Below are positions 44,855 to 53,640 of a DNA stretch of 64,000 nucleotides, piece after piece. The stretch spans positions 1 through 64,000 of the forward strand of contig NZ_FOVI01000011.1 of the NCBI RefSeq assembly GCF_900115115.1. The letters are read 5' to 3'. The notes beneath the pieces are model-generated. The model ran no database searches and was not told where the DNA came from. It was given only the letters and a program-made list of their open reading frames with translations. The translations under genes and the position numbers were made by a program. Source of the stretch: Paenimyroides ummariense. GTDB lineage: Bacteria; Bacteroidota; Bacteroidia; Flavobacteriales; Flavobacteriaceae. How positions within the stretch are numbered: position 1 is the stretch's first letter; each line of letters begins with the position of its first letter.

Positions 44855-44862
44855 TAGCTTTG
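44855..44862 (+). promoter_or_regulatory. Putative -7 box of MFS transporter promoter
   Basis: TAGCTTTG fits TAnnTTTG, 20 bases before the start codon. No clear -33 TTG at the right distance. Confidence 0.45.
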
Positions 44863-44882
44863 TTTTCTAATTTTTAAAAGAC

Positions 44883-46100
44883 ATGAGTTCCAAAAAATCA
44901 GCTGCGATTGGTTTTATATTCATTACAATGTTAATCGATATTATAGGTATAGGCATCATTATTCCTGTAATTCCAAAGCTTTTGCAAGAGTTAAATCATT
45001 CCGATATTAGCGAAGCGGCACAATTAGGTGGTTGGCTGGCATTTGCATACGCATTTACGCAGTTTTTGTGTGCCCCTTTAATGGGCAGTTTGTCTGATAA
45101 ATACGGCAGAAGACCTGTTTTGTTGATTTCTTTAATGGCATTTGCGGTCGATTATTTGGTTTTGGCATTAGCACCAACGGTTGCTTGGTTGTTTGTGGGC
45201 AGAATTATTGCAGGTATTACCGGTGCCAGTATTTCTACTGCAATGGCTTATATTTCTGATGTTAGTACACCCGAAAACAAGGCAAAAAACTTTGGTTTGG
45301 TTGGGGCAGCTTTTGGTATTGGTTTTATTATTGGTCCGGTAATTGGCGGTTTATTGGGGCAGTTTGGTTCTCGAGTTCCGTTTTACGCTGCAGCGGTTTT
45401 ATGTTTTGTGAATTTTGTTTATGGATATTTTGTTTTACCAGAATCATTAACGCCCGAAAGACGCAGGATTTTTGAATGGAAAGCAGCAAACCCAATCGGT
45501 GCTTTGGCTCGATTAAAAAAGTTCCCGAACATTATAGGTTTGGTTGCAGCTATGTTTTTTATGTATTTTGCATCACATGCCGTTCACGGAAATTGGAGCT
45601 TTTACACCATGTACCGATACAATTGGGATGAACGCATGGTTGGTATTTCGCTTGGTGTTCTTGGTGTTTTGGTTGCAATTGTTCAAGGTGTTTTGGTTCG
45701 GTTTGTCAACCCAAAAATAGGTAACGGAAAAAGTATTTTAATAGGATATTCCATAAATTCATTAGGTTTAATGTTAATTGCATTTGCATCGCAAGAATGG
45801 ATGGTTTTTGTATTCTTGATTCCTTACTGCTTGGGTGGTTTGGCAGGTCCGGCAATTCAGTCCGAAATCACTAATCATGTACCGCCAAACGAACAAGGGC
45901 AAATTCAAGGAACATTAGCCAGCTTAAATAGTGCAACCGCTACTTTTGGGCCGTTGGTAATGACAAGTATTTTTTATTTCTTTACGCACGATTCGGCTCC
46001 GTTTAAATTTCCGGGCGCACCTTTCATTTTGGCATCAATCTTAATGGTTTGCGCGTTTTTCATGGCTTACAAAGGATTAAAAAGAACACAATCTATATAA
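44883..46100 (+). CDS. MFS transporter of the TCR/Tet family
   Basis: 405 residues with twelve predicted transmembrane helices. The motif A loop (LMGSLSDKYGRRPVLLISL) and IAGITGASISTAMAYISDVSTPENKAKNFG resemble TetA-type drug:proton antiporters (DHA1 family). Whether it moves tetracycline or something else cannot be judged; close relatives in Bacteroidota are annotated TCR/Tet without proven function. It heads a tight three-gene cluster: the AAA ATPase gene starts 1 base after its stop. Confidence 0.92.
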   Translation: MSSKKSAAIGFIFITMLIDIIGIGIIIPVIPKLLQELNHSDISEAAQLGGWLAFAYAFTQFLCAPLMGSLSDKYGRRPVLLISLMAFAVDYLVLALAPTVAWLFVGRIIAGITGASISTAMAYISDVSTPENKAKNFGLVGAAFGIGFIIGPVIGGLLGQFGSRVPFYAAAVLCFVNFVYGYFVLPESLTPERRRIFEWKAANPIGALARLKKFPNIIGLVAAMFFMYFASHAVHGNWSFYTMYRYNWDERMVGISLGVLGVLVAIVQGVLVRFVNPKIGNGKSILIGYSINSLGLMLIAFASQEWMVFVFLIPYCLGGLAGPAIQSEITNHVPPNEQGQIQGTLASLNSATATFGPLVMTSIFYFFTHDSAPFKFPGAPFILASILMVCAFFMAYKGLKRTQSI

Positions 46101-46101
46101 A

Positions 46102-46797
46102 ATGAGTAGTTATTATTATATCGACAGAAGCAGCGTTTCGTTTGAAGATTTCATTGCTTCGCCCGAAATTAAAAGTCATTTAATGGCGTTTTTGCACGAA
46201 CAGCAGTTTAAGCATTTGTTCGATCAGTATAAAATACCCATTTCAAACAAATTGTTGCTGTATGGAGATAGCGGTACGGGAAAAACCATGACTGCGAAGG
46301 TAATCGCGAATCATTTGAACAAAAAACTAATGATTGTAAATCTGGCAACCATCATCTCATCGAAATTGGGCGAAACCGCTAAAAATTTAGATTTGCTTTT
46401 TAAAGAATCTCAGTACGAAAGTATGGTTTTGCTTTTAGATGAATTTGATTCTTTAGGGCAGATCCGCGATTATGATAATAAAGATAATTCGGAAATGAAA
46501 CGTGTGGTAAATGCTATTATTCAGTTGATGGATTATTTTCCGCAAAAATCGATCTTAATTGCAGCAACCAATCAGGTTCACATGATTGATGAAGCGTTAA
46601 AACGCCGATTTGAATGGCAGATTTCGTACGAAAAACCATCAAATGAATTATTAGATGATCTGTATGAGACCCTTAAAATTCCCATTCCAGAGAAGTATCA
46701 TCCCAAAAAACGTTTATATCAGGTATCGTACGCGCAGGCGAAAGACGATTTTTATAAACAAGTAAAACAAAATATTATAAACGAACAATTGTCTTAA
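46102..46797 (+). CDS. Small single-domain AAA ATPase
   Basis: 231 residues. Walker A is GDSGTGKT at 55-62; Walker B is LLLDEFDSLG at about 110-119. Sensor 1 (LIAATNQVHMIDEAL) is followed by arginine-finger residues KRRFEW. It consists of essentially one AAA core with a short N-terminal helix and a C-terminal basic tail. The family acts on proteins or nucleic acids; the substrate is unknown. It is squeezed between an MFS gene (1 base) and the dGTPase gene (2 bases), so translation of all three is probably coupled, and a joint role with dGTPase is possible but untested. Confidence 0.88.
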   Translation: MSSYYYIDRSSVSFEDFIASPEIKSHLMAFLHEQQFKHLFDQYKIPISNKLLLYGDSGTGKTMTAKVIANHLNKKLMIVNLATIISSKLGETAKNLDLLFKESQYESMVLLLDEFDSLGQIRDYDNKDNSEMKRVVNAIIQLMDYFPQKSILIAATNQVHMIDEALKRRFEWQISYEKPSNELLDDLYETLKIPIPEKYHPKKRLYQVSYAQAKDDFYKQVKQNIINEQLS

Positions 46798-46799
46798 AA

Positions 46800-48146
46800 A
46801 TGACAAACACCATAATGGACTGGAAACAGTTACTTTCTTTGAAAAAATTTGGCGATACAAAAGTTCGCGAACGTAAAAACGAAAATCCATCAAGAATAGG
46901 TTTTGAAGTGGATTACGATCGAATTATTTTCTCGAACGCATTTCGCAGTTTGCAAGATAAAACACAGGTAATTCCGCTATCAAAAACCGATTTTGTGCAC
47001 ACACGTTTAACGCACAGTTTGGAAGTTTCGGTTGTTGGTCGATCTATCGGTCGGTTGGCTGGTGCACAGATTATCGAAAAATATTCAGAATTATCAGAAT
47101 TAGGTTATACGATAAATGATTTTGGAGCCATAGTTGCCGCGGCTTGTTTGTGTCACGATATTGGAAATCCGCCGTTTGGACATTCGGGTGAAAAAGCAAT
47201 CGGTGACTTTTTTAAACATGGAGCAGGCGAACAGTTTCGATTAGATTTAGAACCGGCACAGTGGCAAGATTTGATTGATTTTGAAGGAAATGCCAACGGA
47301 TTTCATATTTTAACCGATTCACGTCCGGGTGCCGAAGGTGGTTTGCGAATTTCGTATGCAACGTTGGGTGCTTTTACGAAATATCCAAAAGAGAGTCTTC
47401 CTAAAAAACCGACCAACGAAATTTCAGATAAAAAATACGGATTTTTTCAGGCAGATAAATCAAGCTTTTCAGATGTTGCCGAAACACTTGGATTATTGAA
47501 AAGAGAAGGGGAGACGTTGCGTTATTTGCGTCATCCGCTAACGTATTTGGTAGAAGCTGCCGATGATATTTGTTACACGATTATTGATTTTGAAGACGGA
47601 ATTAATTTAGGCTGGATTCCCGAGGAGCACGCATTGGAATTTTTAATTAAGATTGTAAAAGACAACATTAATTCGGTAAAATACGCGCAACTGCAAACAA
47701 AAGCCGAACGTGTAAGTTATTTGCGTGCCTTGGCAATTGGCAGTTTAATTAACGATGTGGTGCGTGTGTTTATGGAAAACGAAGAAGAAATTTTAAAAGG
47801 AAATTTCCCGTTTGCATTAACAGATAAATGTGCGTATGTGGCACAAATGAAAGATATTATTACCATAAGTATATCAAACGTTTACGAAAGTAAAGAAGTG
47901 ATAGAAAAAGAGGTGGTTGGTTATAAAGTACTGCACACGTTATTGGAAAAATTTATTGCTGCAACCAACAATAAGTTCAACGGAACAGCTACACATTACG
48001 ACGAACTGATTTTAAAATTGTTGCCGGAACAATATCAAACCGAAAATGAAAGTCTGTATTTACGATTGTTGAATGTGTGCCGATTTATTTCGTTGTTAAC
48101 AGACGGTAAAGCGTTAGAATTGTATCATTCAATTGTGGGACGATAA
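46800..48146 (+). CDS. dgt: Deoxyguanosinetriphosphate triphosphohydrolase (dGTPase)
   Basis: 448 residues of the HD superfamily; hydrolyses dGTP to deoxyguanosine and triphosphate. The HD residues are visible in HTRLTHSLEVSVVGRS and CLCHDIGNPPFGHSGE, with a third part at LVEAADDICYTIIDFEDG. The listed start is at 46800; ATG 46815 (MDWKQLLS) is an alternative that matches the family start slightly better. Length fits Bacteroidota dGTPases (about 440-450). Convergent with rpmA across a bidirectional terminator. The third gene of the MFS-AAA-dGTPase cluster. Confidence 0.95.
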   Translation: MTNTIMDWKQLLSLKKFGDTKVRERKNENPSRIGFEVDYDRIIFSNAFRSLQDKTQVIPLSKTDFVHTRLTHSLEVSVVGRSIGRLAGAQIIEKYSELSELGYTINDFGAIVAAACLCHDIGNPPFGHSGEKAIGDFFKHGAGEQFRLDLEPAQWQDLIDFEGNANGFHILTDSRPGAEGGLRISYATLGAFTKYPKESLPKKPTNEISDKKYGFFQADKSSFSDVAETLGLLKREGETLRYLRHPLTYLVEAADDICYTIIDFEDGINLGWIPEEHALEFLIKIVKDNINSVKYAQLQTKAERVSYLRALAIGSLINDVVRVFMENEEEILKGNFPFALTDKCAYVAQMKDIITISISNVYESKEVIEKEVVGYKVLHTLLEKFIAATNNKFNGTATHYDELILKLLPEQYQTENESLYLRLLNVCRFISLLTDGKALELYHSIVGR

Positions 48147-48162
48147 ACTACAAAATTTATAA

Positions 48163-48197
48163 AATAAAAAAAGCATCTCATTGAGATGCTTTTAATT
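48163..48197. terminator. Bidirectional terminator
   Basis: The stem AAAGCATCTCA / TGAGATGCTTT around 48170-48192, with A and T runs, between convergent dgt and rpmA. Confidence 0.9.
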
Positions 48198-48214
48198 TTT
48201 GTTGTCTAAGAAGA

Positions 48215-48475
48215 TTAAGCTTCAAATGGTACAATAGAAACGAAAGATTTGTTATCTCTCTTTTTCACGAATTGTACAACTCCGTCAACTTTAGCATGTA
48301 AAGTATGATCTTTCCCCATGTAAACGTTTTCACCTGGGTTATGTTTTGAACCTCTTTGTCTTACAATGATGTTACCAGCAATAGCTGCTTGTCCACCATA
48401 AATCTTAACGCCTAAACGTTTCGATTCAGATTCTCTACCATTCTTAGAACTACCGACACCTTTCTTGTGAGCCAT
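48215..48475 (-). CDS. rpmA: 50S ribosomal protein L27
   Basis: 86 residues. The N-terminus [31 protein letters not shown] is the conserved L27 start, whose tail reaches the peptidyl-transferase centre. No cleavable Firmicutes-type N-terminal extension is present. It follows rplU after 42 bases in the usual L21-L27 operon. Confidence 0.98.
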   Translation of the reverse strand: MAHKKGVGSSKNGRESESKRLGVKIYGGQAAIAGNIIVRQRGSKHNPGENVYMGKDHTLHAKVDGVVQFVKKRDNKSFVSIVPFEA

Positions 48476-48517
48476 GATGTTTGGTTTTTAAAATTGTTAA
48501 TATTTTCTAGTTACAGA

Positions 48518-48829
48518 TTAAATAGTGATTCCCTCGATTACGATTTGAGTCAATGCTTGTCTGTGACCGTTTTTCTTTTTGTATCCTTTTCTTCTTTTCT
48601 TTTTGAAAACGATAACTTTGTCACCTTGAAGGTGTTTTAAAACTTTCGCTCCTACTGAAGCTCCTGTTATAGCTGGGGCGCCTAAAGTAATAGCTCCTGC
48701 GTTGTCTACTAAGAATACTTTATCAAACGTTACATTTGATCCTTCTTCAGCAGCCAAACGGTGAACATACACTTTTTGGTCTTTGCTAACTTTGAATTGT
48801 TGCCCTGCTATCTCTACGATTGCGTACAT
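48518..48829 (-). CDS. rplU: 50S ribosomal protein L21
   Basis: 103 residues. The frame is open from an ATG at 48889, but the first 20 codons are unlike L21 and lie over the promoter. MYAIVEIAGQQFKVSKDQKVYVHRL at 48829 is the standard L21 start. The C-terminal signature KKRRKGYKKKNGHRQALTQIVIEGI is present. First gene of the rplU-rpmA operon, with a consensus promoter 32 bases upstream of the start. Confidence 0.98.
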   Translation of the reverse strand: MYAIVEIAGQQFKVSKDQKVYVHRLAAEEGSNVTFDKVFLVDNAGAITLGAPAITGASVGAKVLKHLQGDKVIVFKKKRRKGYKKKNGHRQALTQIVIEGITI

Positions 48830-48860
48830 AACAATTAAATTAAGATTAATTTTAAGAGTG

Positions 48861-48889
48861 CAAATATACAAAAAATATCTATAAATCAA
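48861..48889 (-). promoter_or_regulatory. Promoter of rplU-rpmA
   Basis: On the minus strand TTG (complement of 48887-48889), an 18-base spacer and TATATTTG (complement of 48861-48868). Confidence 0.7.
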
Positions 48890-49018
48890 ATGTAAGTACT
48901 TCGTTTTTAAAAAATTAATCGATCAAAATAAAAATAGTAAAAAAAATACAAATATAAATGTAACAAAATCACGAAATTGCGCACTAATTAAAAAATCAAA
49001 TTAATTTAAATCGAAGTT

Positions 49019-50344
49019 ATGAGAAAATCTTTAACGGCTTTAGCGTCTGCACTTTTACTTAGTAGTGTTGCAGTTGCACAGAAAGTTGAGTTTGAAGAGT
49101 ATACACTTGACAATGGTTTGCATGTAGTTTTACATCAAGACAAATCGGCGCCTGTTGTAGTTACTTCTGTAATGTACCACGTAGGTGCAAAAGATGAAAA
49201 CCCAGAGCGTACTGGTTTTGCGCACTTTTTTGAACACCTTTTGTTTGAAGGTACCGAAAATATTGAAAGAGGTGAATGGTTTAAGTTGGTAACTTCTAAC
49301 GGAGGGCACAACAACGCTAATACATCTGATGACCGTACGTACTATTATGAGGTATTTCCATCGAACAATTTAGAATTGGCTATTTGGATGGAATCTGATC
49401 GTTTATTACAACCAGTTATCAACCAAATTGGTGTTGATACGCAAAACGAAGTTGTAAAAGAAGAAAAACGTTTACGTGTTGATAATCAACCTTACGGAAA
49501 CTGGATCACTGAGGTTAAGAAAAATCTTTTCAAAAAACACCCTTACCGTTGGGCGCCAATTGGTTCTATGGATCATTTAGATGCTGCTACTTTAGAAGAG
49601 TTTCAGGCATTCAACAAAAAATTCTATGTACCTAACAATGCTGTTTTAGTAATTGCTGGTGATATCGAGTTTGCAAAAACAAAAGATTTAGTACAAAAAT
49701 ATTTCGGAGTGATTAAAAAAGGAGCAGCTGTTCCTCGTGTAAACATTCAGGAAGATGCAATCACCAAAACAATTCATGCAACGGCTTACGATGCTAACAT
49801 TCAAATCCCAATGTACATCACTGCTTATAGAACACCATCTATGAAAACGCGTGATGCAAGAGTTTTGGATATGATTTCATCTTACCTTTCTGGCGGAAAA
49901 TCATCGCCAATGCAAAAGAAAATTGTTGACGAGAAAAAAATGGCATTACAATTATTTGCATTTAACTACGCACAAGAAGATTACGGTATGTACTTAATCG
50001 CTGGTTTACCAATGGGCGATACTACGCGTGAGGCTTTACAAACAGAAATTGATGCTGAAATTACTAAATTACAAACCGAGTTAATTTCTGAAAGAGATTA
50101 CCAAAAATTACAAAACGATTTTGAAAACCGTTATGTAAGCCAAAATTCAGATTTAGAAGGCTTGGCAGAGAACTTGGCTACCAACTATTTATTGTACGGC
50201 GATATCAATTTAATTAACGAAGAAATCGAAATTTACCGTTCAATTACAAGAGAAGAAATTCGCGATGTTGCTAAAAAGTATTTACAAAGCAATGCTCGTT
50301 TATTATTAGATTACGTACCAGCAAAAGAAGATTCAGCTAAATAA
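49019..50344 (+). CDS. M16 family zinc peptidase, active subunit
   Basis: 441 residues. Signal peptide cleaved after VAVA; the inverted zinc motif HxxEH lies at 69-73 (HFFEHLLF), so this is the catalytic partner. The distal Glu lies in the NEVVKEEKRLR segment. Length matches one M16B subunit (about 420-460). The gene is followed after 13 bases by a second M16 gene lacking the zinc motif, the mitochondrial-processing-peptidase-like alpha/beta arrangement. The pair probably degrades or processes peptides in the periplasm. Confidence 0.95.
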   Translation: MRKSLTALASALLLSSVAVAQKVEFEEYTLDNGLHVVLHQDKSAPVVVTSVMYHVGAKDENPERTGFAHFFEHLLFEGTENIERGEWFKLVTSNGGHNNANTSDDRTYYYEVFPSNNLELAIWMESDRLLQPVINQIGVDTQNEVVKEEKRLRVDNQPYGNWITEVKKNLFKKHPYRWAPIGSMDHLDAATLEEFQAFNKKFYVPNNAVLVIAGDIEFAKTKDLVQKYFGVIKKGAAVPRVNIQEDAITKTIHATAYDANIQIPMYITAYRTPSMKTRDARVLDMISSYLSGGKSSPMQKKIVDEKKMALQLFAFNYAQEDYGMYLIAGLPMGDTTREALQTEIDAEITKLQTELISERDYQKLQNDFENRYVSQNSDLEGLAENLATNYLLYGDINLINEEIEIYRSITREEIRDVAKKYLQSNARLLLDYVPAKEDSAK

Positions 50345-50357
50345 GAAAGTAAACAAA

Positions 50358-52406
50358 ATGAAAAAAATATTAGTATTCGCATCAGCTTTGTTACTAACTA
50401 TTAGTGCCGAAGCTCAAATAAAACGCCCGCAACCGCAACCAGGTCCAATGCCAACGGTTCATGTACAAAAACCGCAAGAGTTTACCATGAAAAACGGGTT
50501 AAAGGTAATGGTGGTAGAAGATCACAAATTACCACGTGTAAGTTATATGTTAACTATTGATACACCACCTTATGTAGAAGGAGCAAAAGCAGGTGTATCA
50601 AGCTTAACAAGTGCTGTTGTTGGTAACGGAACAGCAAAAACATCTAAAGAAAAATTTAACGATGAAATTGATTTCTTAGGAGCAAGCGTTAACTTTTGGA
50701 ATACCGGAGCATCTGCAAGCGGTTTATCAAAATACAGCTCTCGTTTGTTAGAATTAATGGCAGAAGGATCTTTAAGCCCGTTATTCTCTCAAGAAGAATT
50801 CGATAAATCAAAACAACAAGCAATTGAAGGATTAAAATCAGATGAAAAATCGGTTTCTTCAGTAGCAAGTCGTGTTACCAATGCGTTATTGTTCGGAACA
50901 AACCATCCAACAGGTGAATTTATCACAGAACAATCTTTAAACAATGTTACTTTGGCAGACGTTAAACAAAACTATGCATCGTACTTTGTACCAGAAAACG
51001 CTTATTTAGTAGTTGTTGGTGACGTGAAGTTTAAAGACGTTAAAAAACAAGTAGAGAAATTATTTAAAAATTGGAAAAAAGCATCTGCACCGGTTTCTAA
51101 ATATCCAGAGCCAGTAAACGTTGCAAAAACACAAATTGATTTTGTTGACATGCCAAATGCGGTTCAGTCTGAAATTGCTTTAGTTAACACCGTAAATTTA
51201 AAATTAACAGATAAAGATTATTTTGCCGCTTTAATTGCTAACCAAATTCTTGGTGGTGGTGGCGAAGGTCGTTTATTCTTAAACTTACGTGAAGCACACG
51301 GATGGACGTATGGAGCTTATTCTTCATTAGGTTCAGGTAAATACACTTCTAAATTTACATCATCTGCATCGGTTCGTAACGTAGTTACCGATTCTGCTGT
51401 GGTTGAATTTGTAAACGAATTACAAAAGATCAGAACACAACCTGTAACTCAGGCAGAATTAGATCTTGCTAAAGCAAAATACATTGGAAACTTTGTAATG
51501 GAAACGCAAAAACCTGGTACAATTGCAAGTTTTGCATTAAGAACAAAAACGCAAAGTTTACCTGCAGATTTCTATGAAAACTACATTAAAAACATTCAAG
51601 CTGTAACAATTGCCGATGTACAACGTGTAGCAAATACTTACTTTAAGAAAGATAACCAGCGTATTGTAATTGTTGGTAAAGGTGCCGATGTAGCTGGTAC
51701 TTTAGATCGTTTAGGATACCCGGTAAATTACTACGATCGTTATGCAAACCCGGTAGAAAAGCCAGTTTTCAAAAAAGCAGCTCCGGCGGGTGTAACTTCA
51801 AAATCGGTTATCGAAAACCATATTAAAGCAATTGGTGGTGAGAAAAAACTAAGTGAAGTTAAATCGGTTTCTACTATTGCTAAAGGATCTATGCAGGGAA
51901 TGGAAATTACTATGACTCAAAAACAAACTGCGAAAGGGCAAATGATGGCTTCTTTAAACGGAATGGGTATGGAGTTAATGAAACAAGTAATTACTCCTAC
52001 AATGGGTTACATGTCTGGTCAAGGACAAAAACAAGAATTAAAAGGTGAAGAGTTAAAAGAAGCACAAGCATCTGCTAAATTGTTCGATGAATTAGAAGAT
52101 CTTAAAAATGCTGCTACTTTTGAATTATCAGGAATTGAAACTTTTAATGGTGAAGAAGCTTATGTTTTAAAGAAAGATAAAGAAACTGTTTATTACAGTG
52201 TAGCATCTGGATTAAAAATTGCTGCTTCAGAAACAATGGAAGCTCAAGGACAAACAGTTGAAATGACAACATCTTACAAAGATTACAAAGAAGTAAAAGG
52301 AATTAAACTTCCACATACTTTTACTATGCCAATGTTAGGTGGTGCAGAATTTAAAGTATCAGAAATTAAAATAAATGAAGGCGTAACAGACGCTGATTTT
52401 AAATAA
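50358..52406 (+). CDS. M16 family peptidase, inactive partner with LolA-like tail
   Basis: 682 residues with a signal peptide (cleavage near AEAQIK). The M16 fold spans about 35-460, but the place where HxxEH should stand reads AGVSSLTSAVVGNG, so it cannot bind catalytic zinc. The GGGGEGRLFLNLREAHGWTYGAYS segment of the substrate-binding partner half is well kept. After about residue 475 there is an extra domain of about 200 residues (KSVIENHIKAIGGEKKLSEVKSV to the end) resembling the LolA/LppX-like outer-membrane lipoprotein-sorting fold. It pairs with the active subunit encoded 13 bases upstream. Confidence 0.92.
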   Translation: MKKILVFASALLLTISAEAQIKRPQPQPGPMPTVHVQKPQEFTMKNGLKVMVVEDHKLPRVSYMLTIDTPPYVEGAKAGVSSLTSAVVGNGTAKTSKEKFNDEIDFLGASVNFWNTGASASGLSKYSSRLLELMAEGSLSPLFSQEEFDKSKQQAIEGLKSDEKSVSSVASRVTNALLFGTNHPTGEFITEQSLNNVTLADVKQNYASYFVPENAYLVVVGDVKFKDVKKQVEKLFKNWKKASAPVSKYPEPVNVAKTQIDFVDMPNAVQSEIALVNTVNLKLTDKDYFAALIANQILGGGGEGRLFLNLREAHGWTYGAYSSLGSGKYTSKFTSSASVRNVVTDSAVVEFVNELQKIRTQPVTQAELDLAKAKYIGNFVMETQKPGTIASFALRTKTQSLPADFYENYIKNIQAVTIADVQRVANTYFKKDNQRIVIVGKGADVAGTLDRLGYPVNYYDRYANPVEKPVFKKAAPAGVTSKSVIENHIKAIGGEKKLSEVKSVSTIAKGSMQGMEITMTQKQTAKGQMMASLNGMGMELMKQVITPTMGYMSGQGQKQELKGEELKEAQASAKLFDELEDLKNAATFELSGIETFNGEEAYVLKKDKETVYYSVASGLKIAASETMEAQGQTVEMTTSYKDYKEVKGIKLPHTFTMPMLGGAEFKVSEIKINEGVTDADFK

Positions 52407-52419
52407 TATTTCTAAAAGG

Positions 52420-52457
52420 ATATAAAAAAACCAGTAGTGAAAACTACTGGTTTTTTG
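52420..52457 (+). terminator. Terminator after the M16 pair
   Basis: The 10-base-pair stem AACCAGTAGT (52429-52438), GAAA loop, ACTACTGGTT (52443-52452), then a T-run. Confidence 0.9.
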
Positions 52458-52497
52458 TTTTTAATTTGTAACCTCTTAAGAAAATACCTCTAACCAA

Positions 52498-52528
52498 ATA
52501 AAAAAAGCTCCACATTTCTGTGAAGCTT
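52498..52528 (-). terminator. Terminator after the tRNA pair
   Basis: On the minus strand AGCTTCACA-GAAA-TGTGGAGCT (52507-52528, with one G-T wobble) is followed by a T-run, directly downstream of the tRNA at 52536. Confidence 0.8.
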
Positions 52529-52535
52529 ATAAAAG

Positions 52536-52609
52536 TGGTCCCACCTGGGCTCGAACCAGGGACCACCTGATTATGAGTCAGGTGCTCTAACCAACTGAGC
52601 TATAGGACC
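52536..52609 (-). tRNA. tRNA with CAU anticodon (copy 2)
   Basis: 74 bases folding as a full cloverleaf: acceptor GGTCCTA/TGGGACC, D-arm GCTC...GAGC, anticodon stem CCTGA/TCAGG with loop CTCATAA (anticodon CAU), T-arm CCTGG/CCAGG with TTCGAGC loop, discriminator A. CCA is not encoded. CAU can be elongator Met or lysidine-modified Ile2. Identical to the copy at 52636, exactly 100 bases away. Confidence 0.95.
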
Positions 52610-52635
52610 GGCATTTTTACAACTTTGGTTTGTTG

Positions 52636-52709
52636 TGGTCCCACCTGGGCTCGAACCAGGGACCACCTGATTATGAGTCAGGTGCTCTAACCAACTGAGC
52701 TATAGGACC
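52636..52709 (-). tRNA. tRNA with CAU anticodon (copy 1)
   Basis: Identical over all 74 bases to the tRNA at 52536-52609. Being upstream on the minus strand it is transcribed first; both share one terminator. Met versus Ile2 charging cannot be settled from the sequence alone. Confidence 0.95.
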
Positions 52710-52776
52710 GGCTACTTATCGTTAGCGAGTGCAATATTAAGCCAAATTCTTATTTTTTACAAATAGTTTAAGCTTT

Positions 52777-53181
52777 TTATTTTATCTCTTGGCACAATTC
52801 AATTAAAACTCCGTTTGTGGTTTTCGGGTGCAAAAACGCAACTAATTTATTATCAGCCCCTTTCTTAGGTGTTTCGTTTAAAACCGTAAAACCTTCAGTT
52901 TTTAGTCGATCAATTTCAACCAAAATATCTTCCACATCAAAAGCTATGTGGTGAATTCCTTCCCCTTTTTTTTCTAAAAATTTTGCAATTGGCGAATCAG
53001 GATTTGTAGCTTCCAAAAGTTCAATTTTGTTGGGTCCGTTCATAAAAAAAGATGTTTTTACACCTTCGCTTTCAACTTCTTCTTCTTTATAAGCCGGCTG
53101 TCCCAATAATTTTTCAAACAGAAGGTTCGATTCTTCCAAACTCTTTACAGCAATACCAATATGTTCAATTTTGCGCATCAT
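52777..53181 (-). CDS. mce: Methylmalonyl-CoA epimerase
   Basis: 134 residues of the vicinal-oxygen-chelate (glyoxalase) fold. It interconverts the (R) and (S) forms of methylmalonyl-CoA for propionate or branched-chain amino acid metabolism. KIEHIGIAVKSLEESNLLFEKLLG at the start and GEGIHHIAFDVEDI in the middle carry metal ligands; the C-terminal LIELCQ supplies the Glu. Length is typical. The methylmalonyl-CoA mutase genes are not in the window. Transcribed divergently from rbfA, with 64 bases between. Confidence 0.94.
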   Translation of the reverse strand: MMRKIEHIGIAVKSLEESNLLFEKLLGQPAYKEEEVESEGVKTSFFMNGPNKIELLEATNPDSPIAKFLEKKGEGIHHIAFDVEDILVEIDRLKTEGFTVLNETPKKGADNKLVAFLHPKTTNGVLIELCQEIK

Positions 53182-53233
53182 AAACTAAAAATTTTGTTTC
53201 TGTAAAGATAAATATATATCTGTATGAATTTCG

Positions 53234-53241
53234 TATTTTTG
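53234..53241 (+). promoter_or_regulatory. Putative -7 box of rbfA promoter
   Basis: TATTTTTG ends only 4 bases before the rbfA ATG, so the transcript would have almost no leader. No -33 TTG at the ideal distance. Confidence 0.5.
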
Positions 53242-53245
53242 CACA

Positions 53246-53638
53246 ATGGAAACAAACAGACAAAAAAAAATGGGGGCTTTATTACAAGCCGACCTAGTTG
53301 ATATATTACAAGGTGAAGTTCGTAAAAACGGAGTGTCGAACTTAATCATCACGGTTTCAAAAGTGAATATTACTACCGATTTATCAATCGCCAAAGTATA
53401 TTTAAGTATTTTTCCAACCGAAAAAGCCGGCGAATTGTTAAAGGCAATACAATCTAACGCTCCGTTAATTAAGCATGATTTGGCGCAGCGTGTTAAAAAT
53501 CAATTGCGAAAAGTTCCGAACCTTATTTTTTATGTTGATGATAGTTTGGATTATATAGAGAAGATCGATAATGCTTTAAAAGGCGACGAAAACCCAATTG
53601 AAAACCGTGAGTTGTTGGCTCGCAGAAAGAAAAAATAA
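53246..53638 (+). CDS. rbfA: Ribosome-binding factor A
   Basis: 130 residues, KH-like fold. RbfA assists 16S rRNA maturation in the 30S subunit. The opening METNRQKKMGALLQADLVDILQGEV, the strand TVSKVNITTDLSIAKVYLSIFP and RKVPNLIFYVDDSLDY are standard. The highly basic C-terminus (ELLARRKKK) is common. The stop is 2 bases from the TTG start of an FtsX-like permease gene. Confidence 0.96.
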   Translation: METNRQKKMGALLQADLVDILQGEVRKNGVSNLIITVSKVNITTDLSIAKVYLSIFPTEKAGELLKAIQSNAPLIKHDLAQRVKNQLRKVPNLIFYVDDSLDYIEKIDNALKGDENPIENRELLARRKKK

Positions 53639-53640
53639 GT

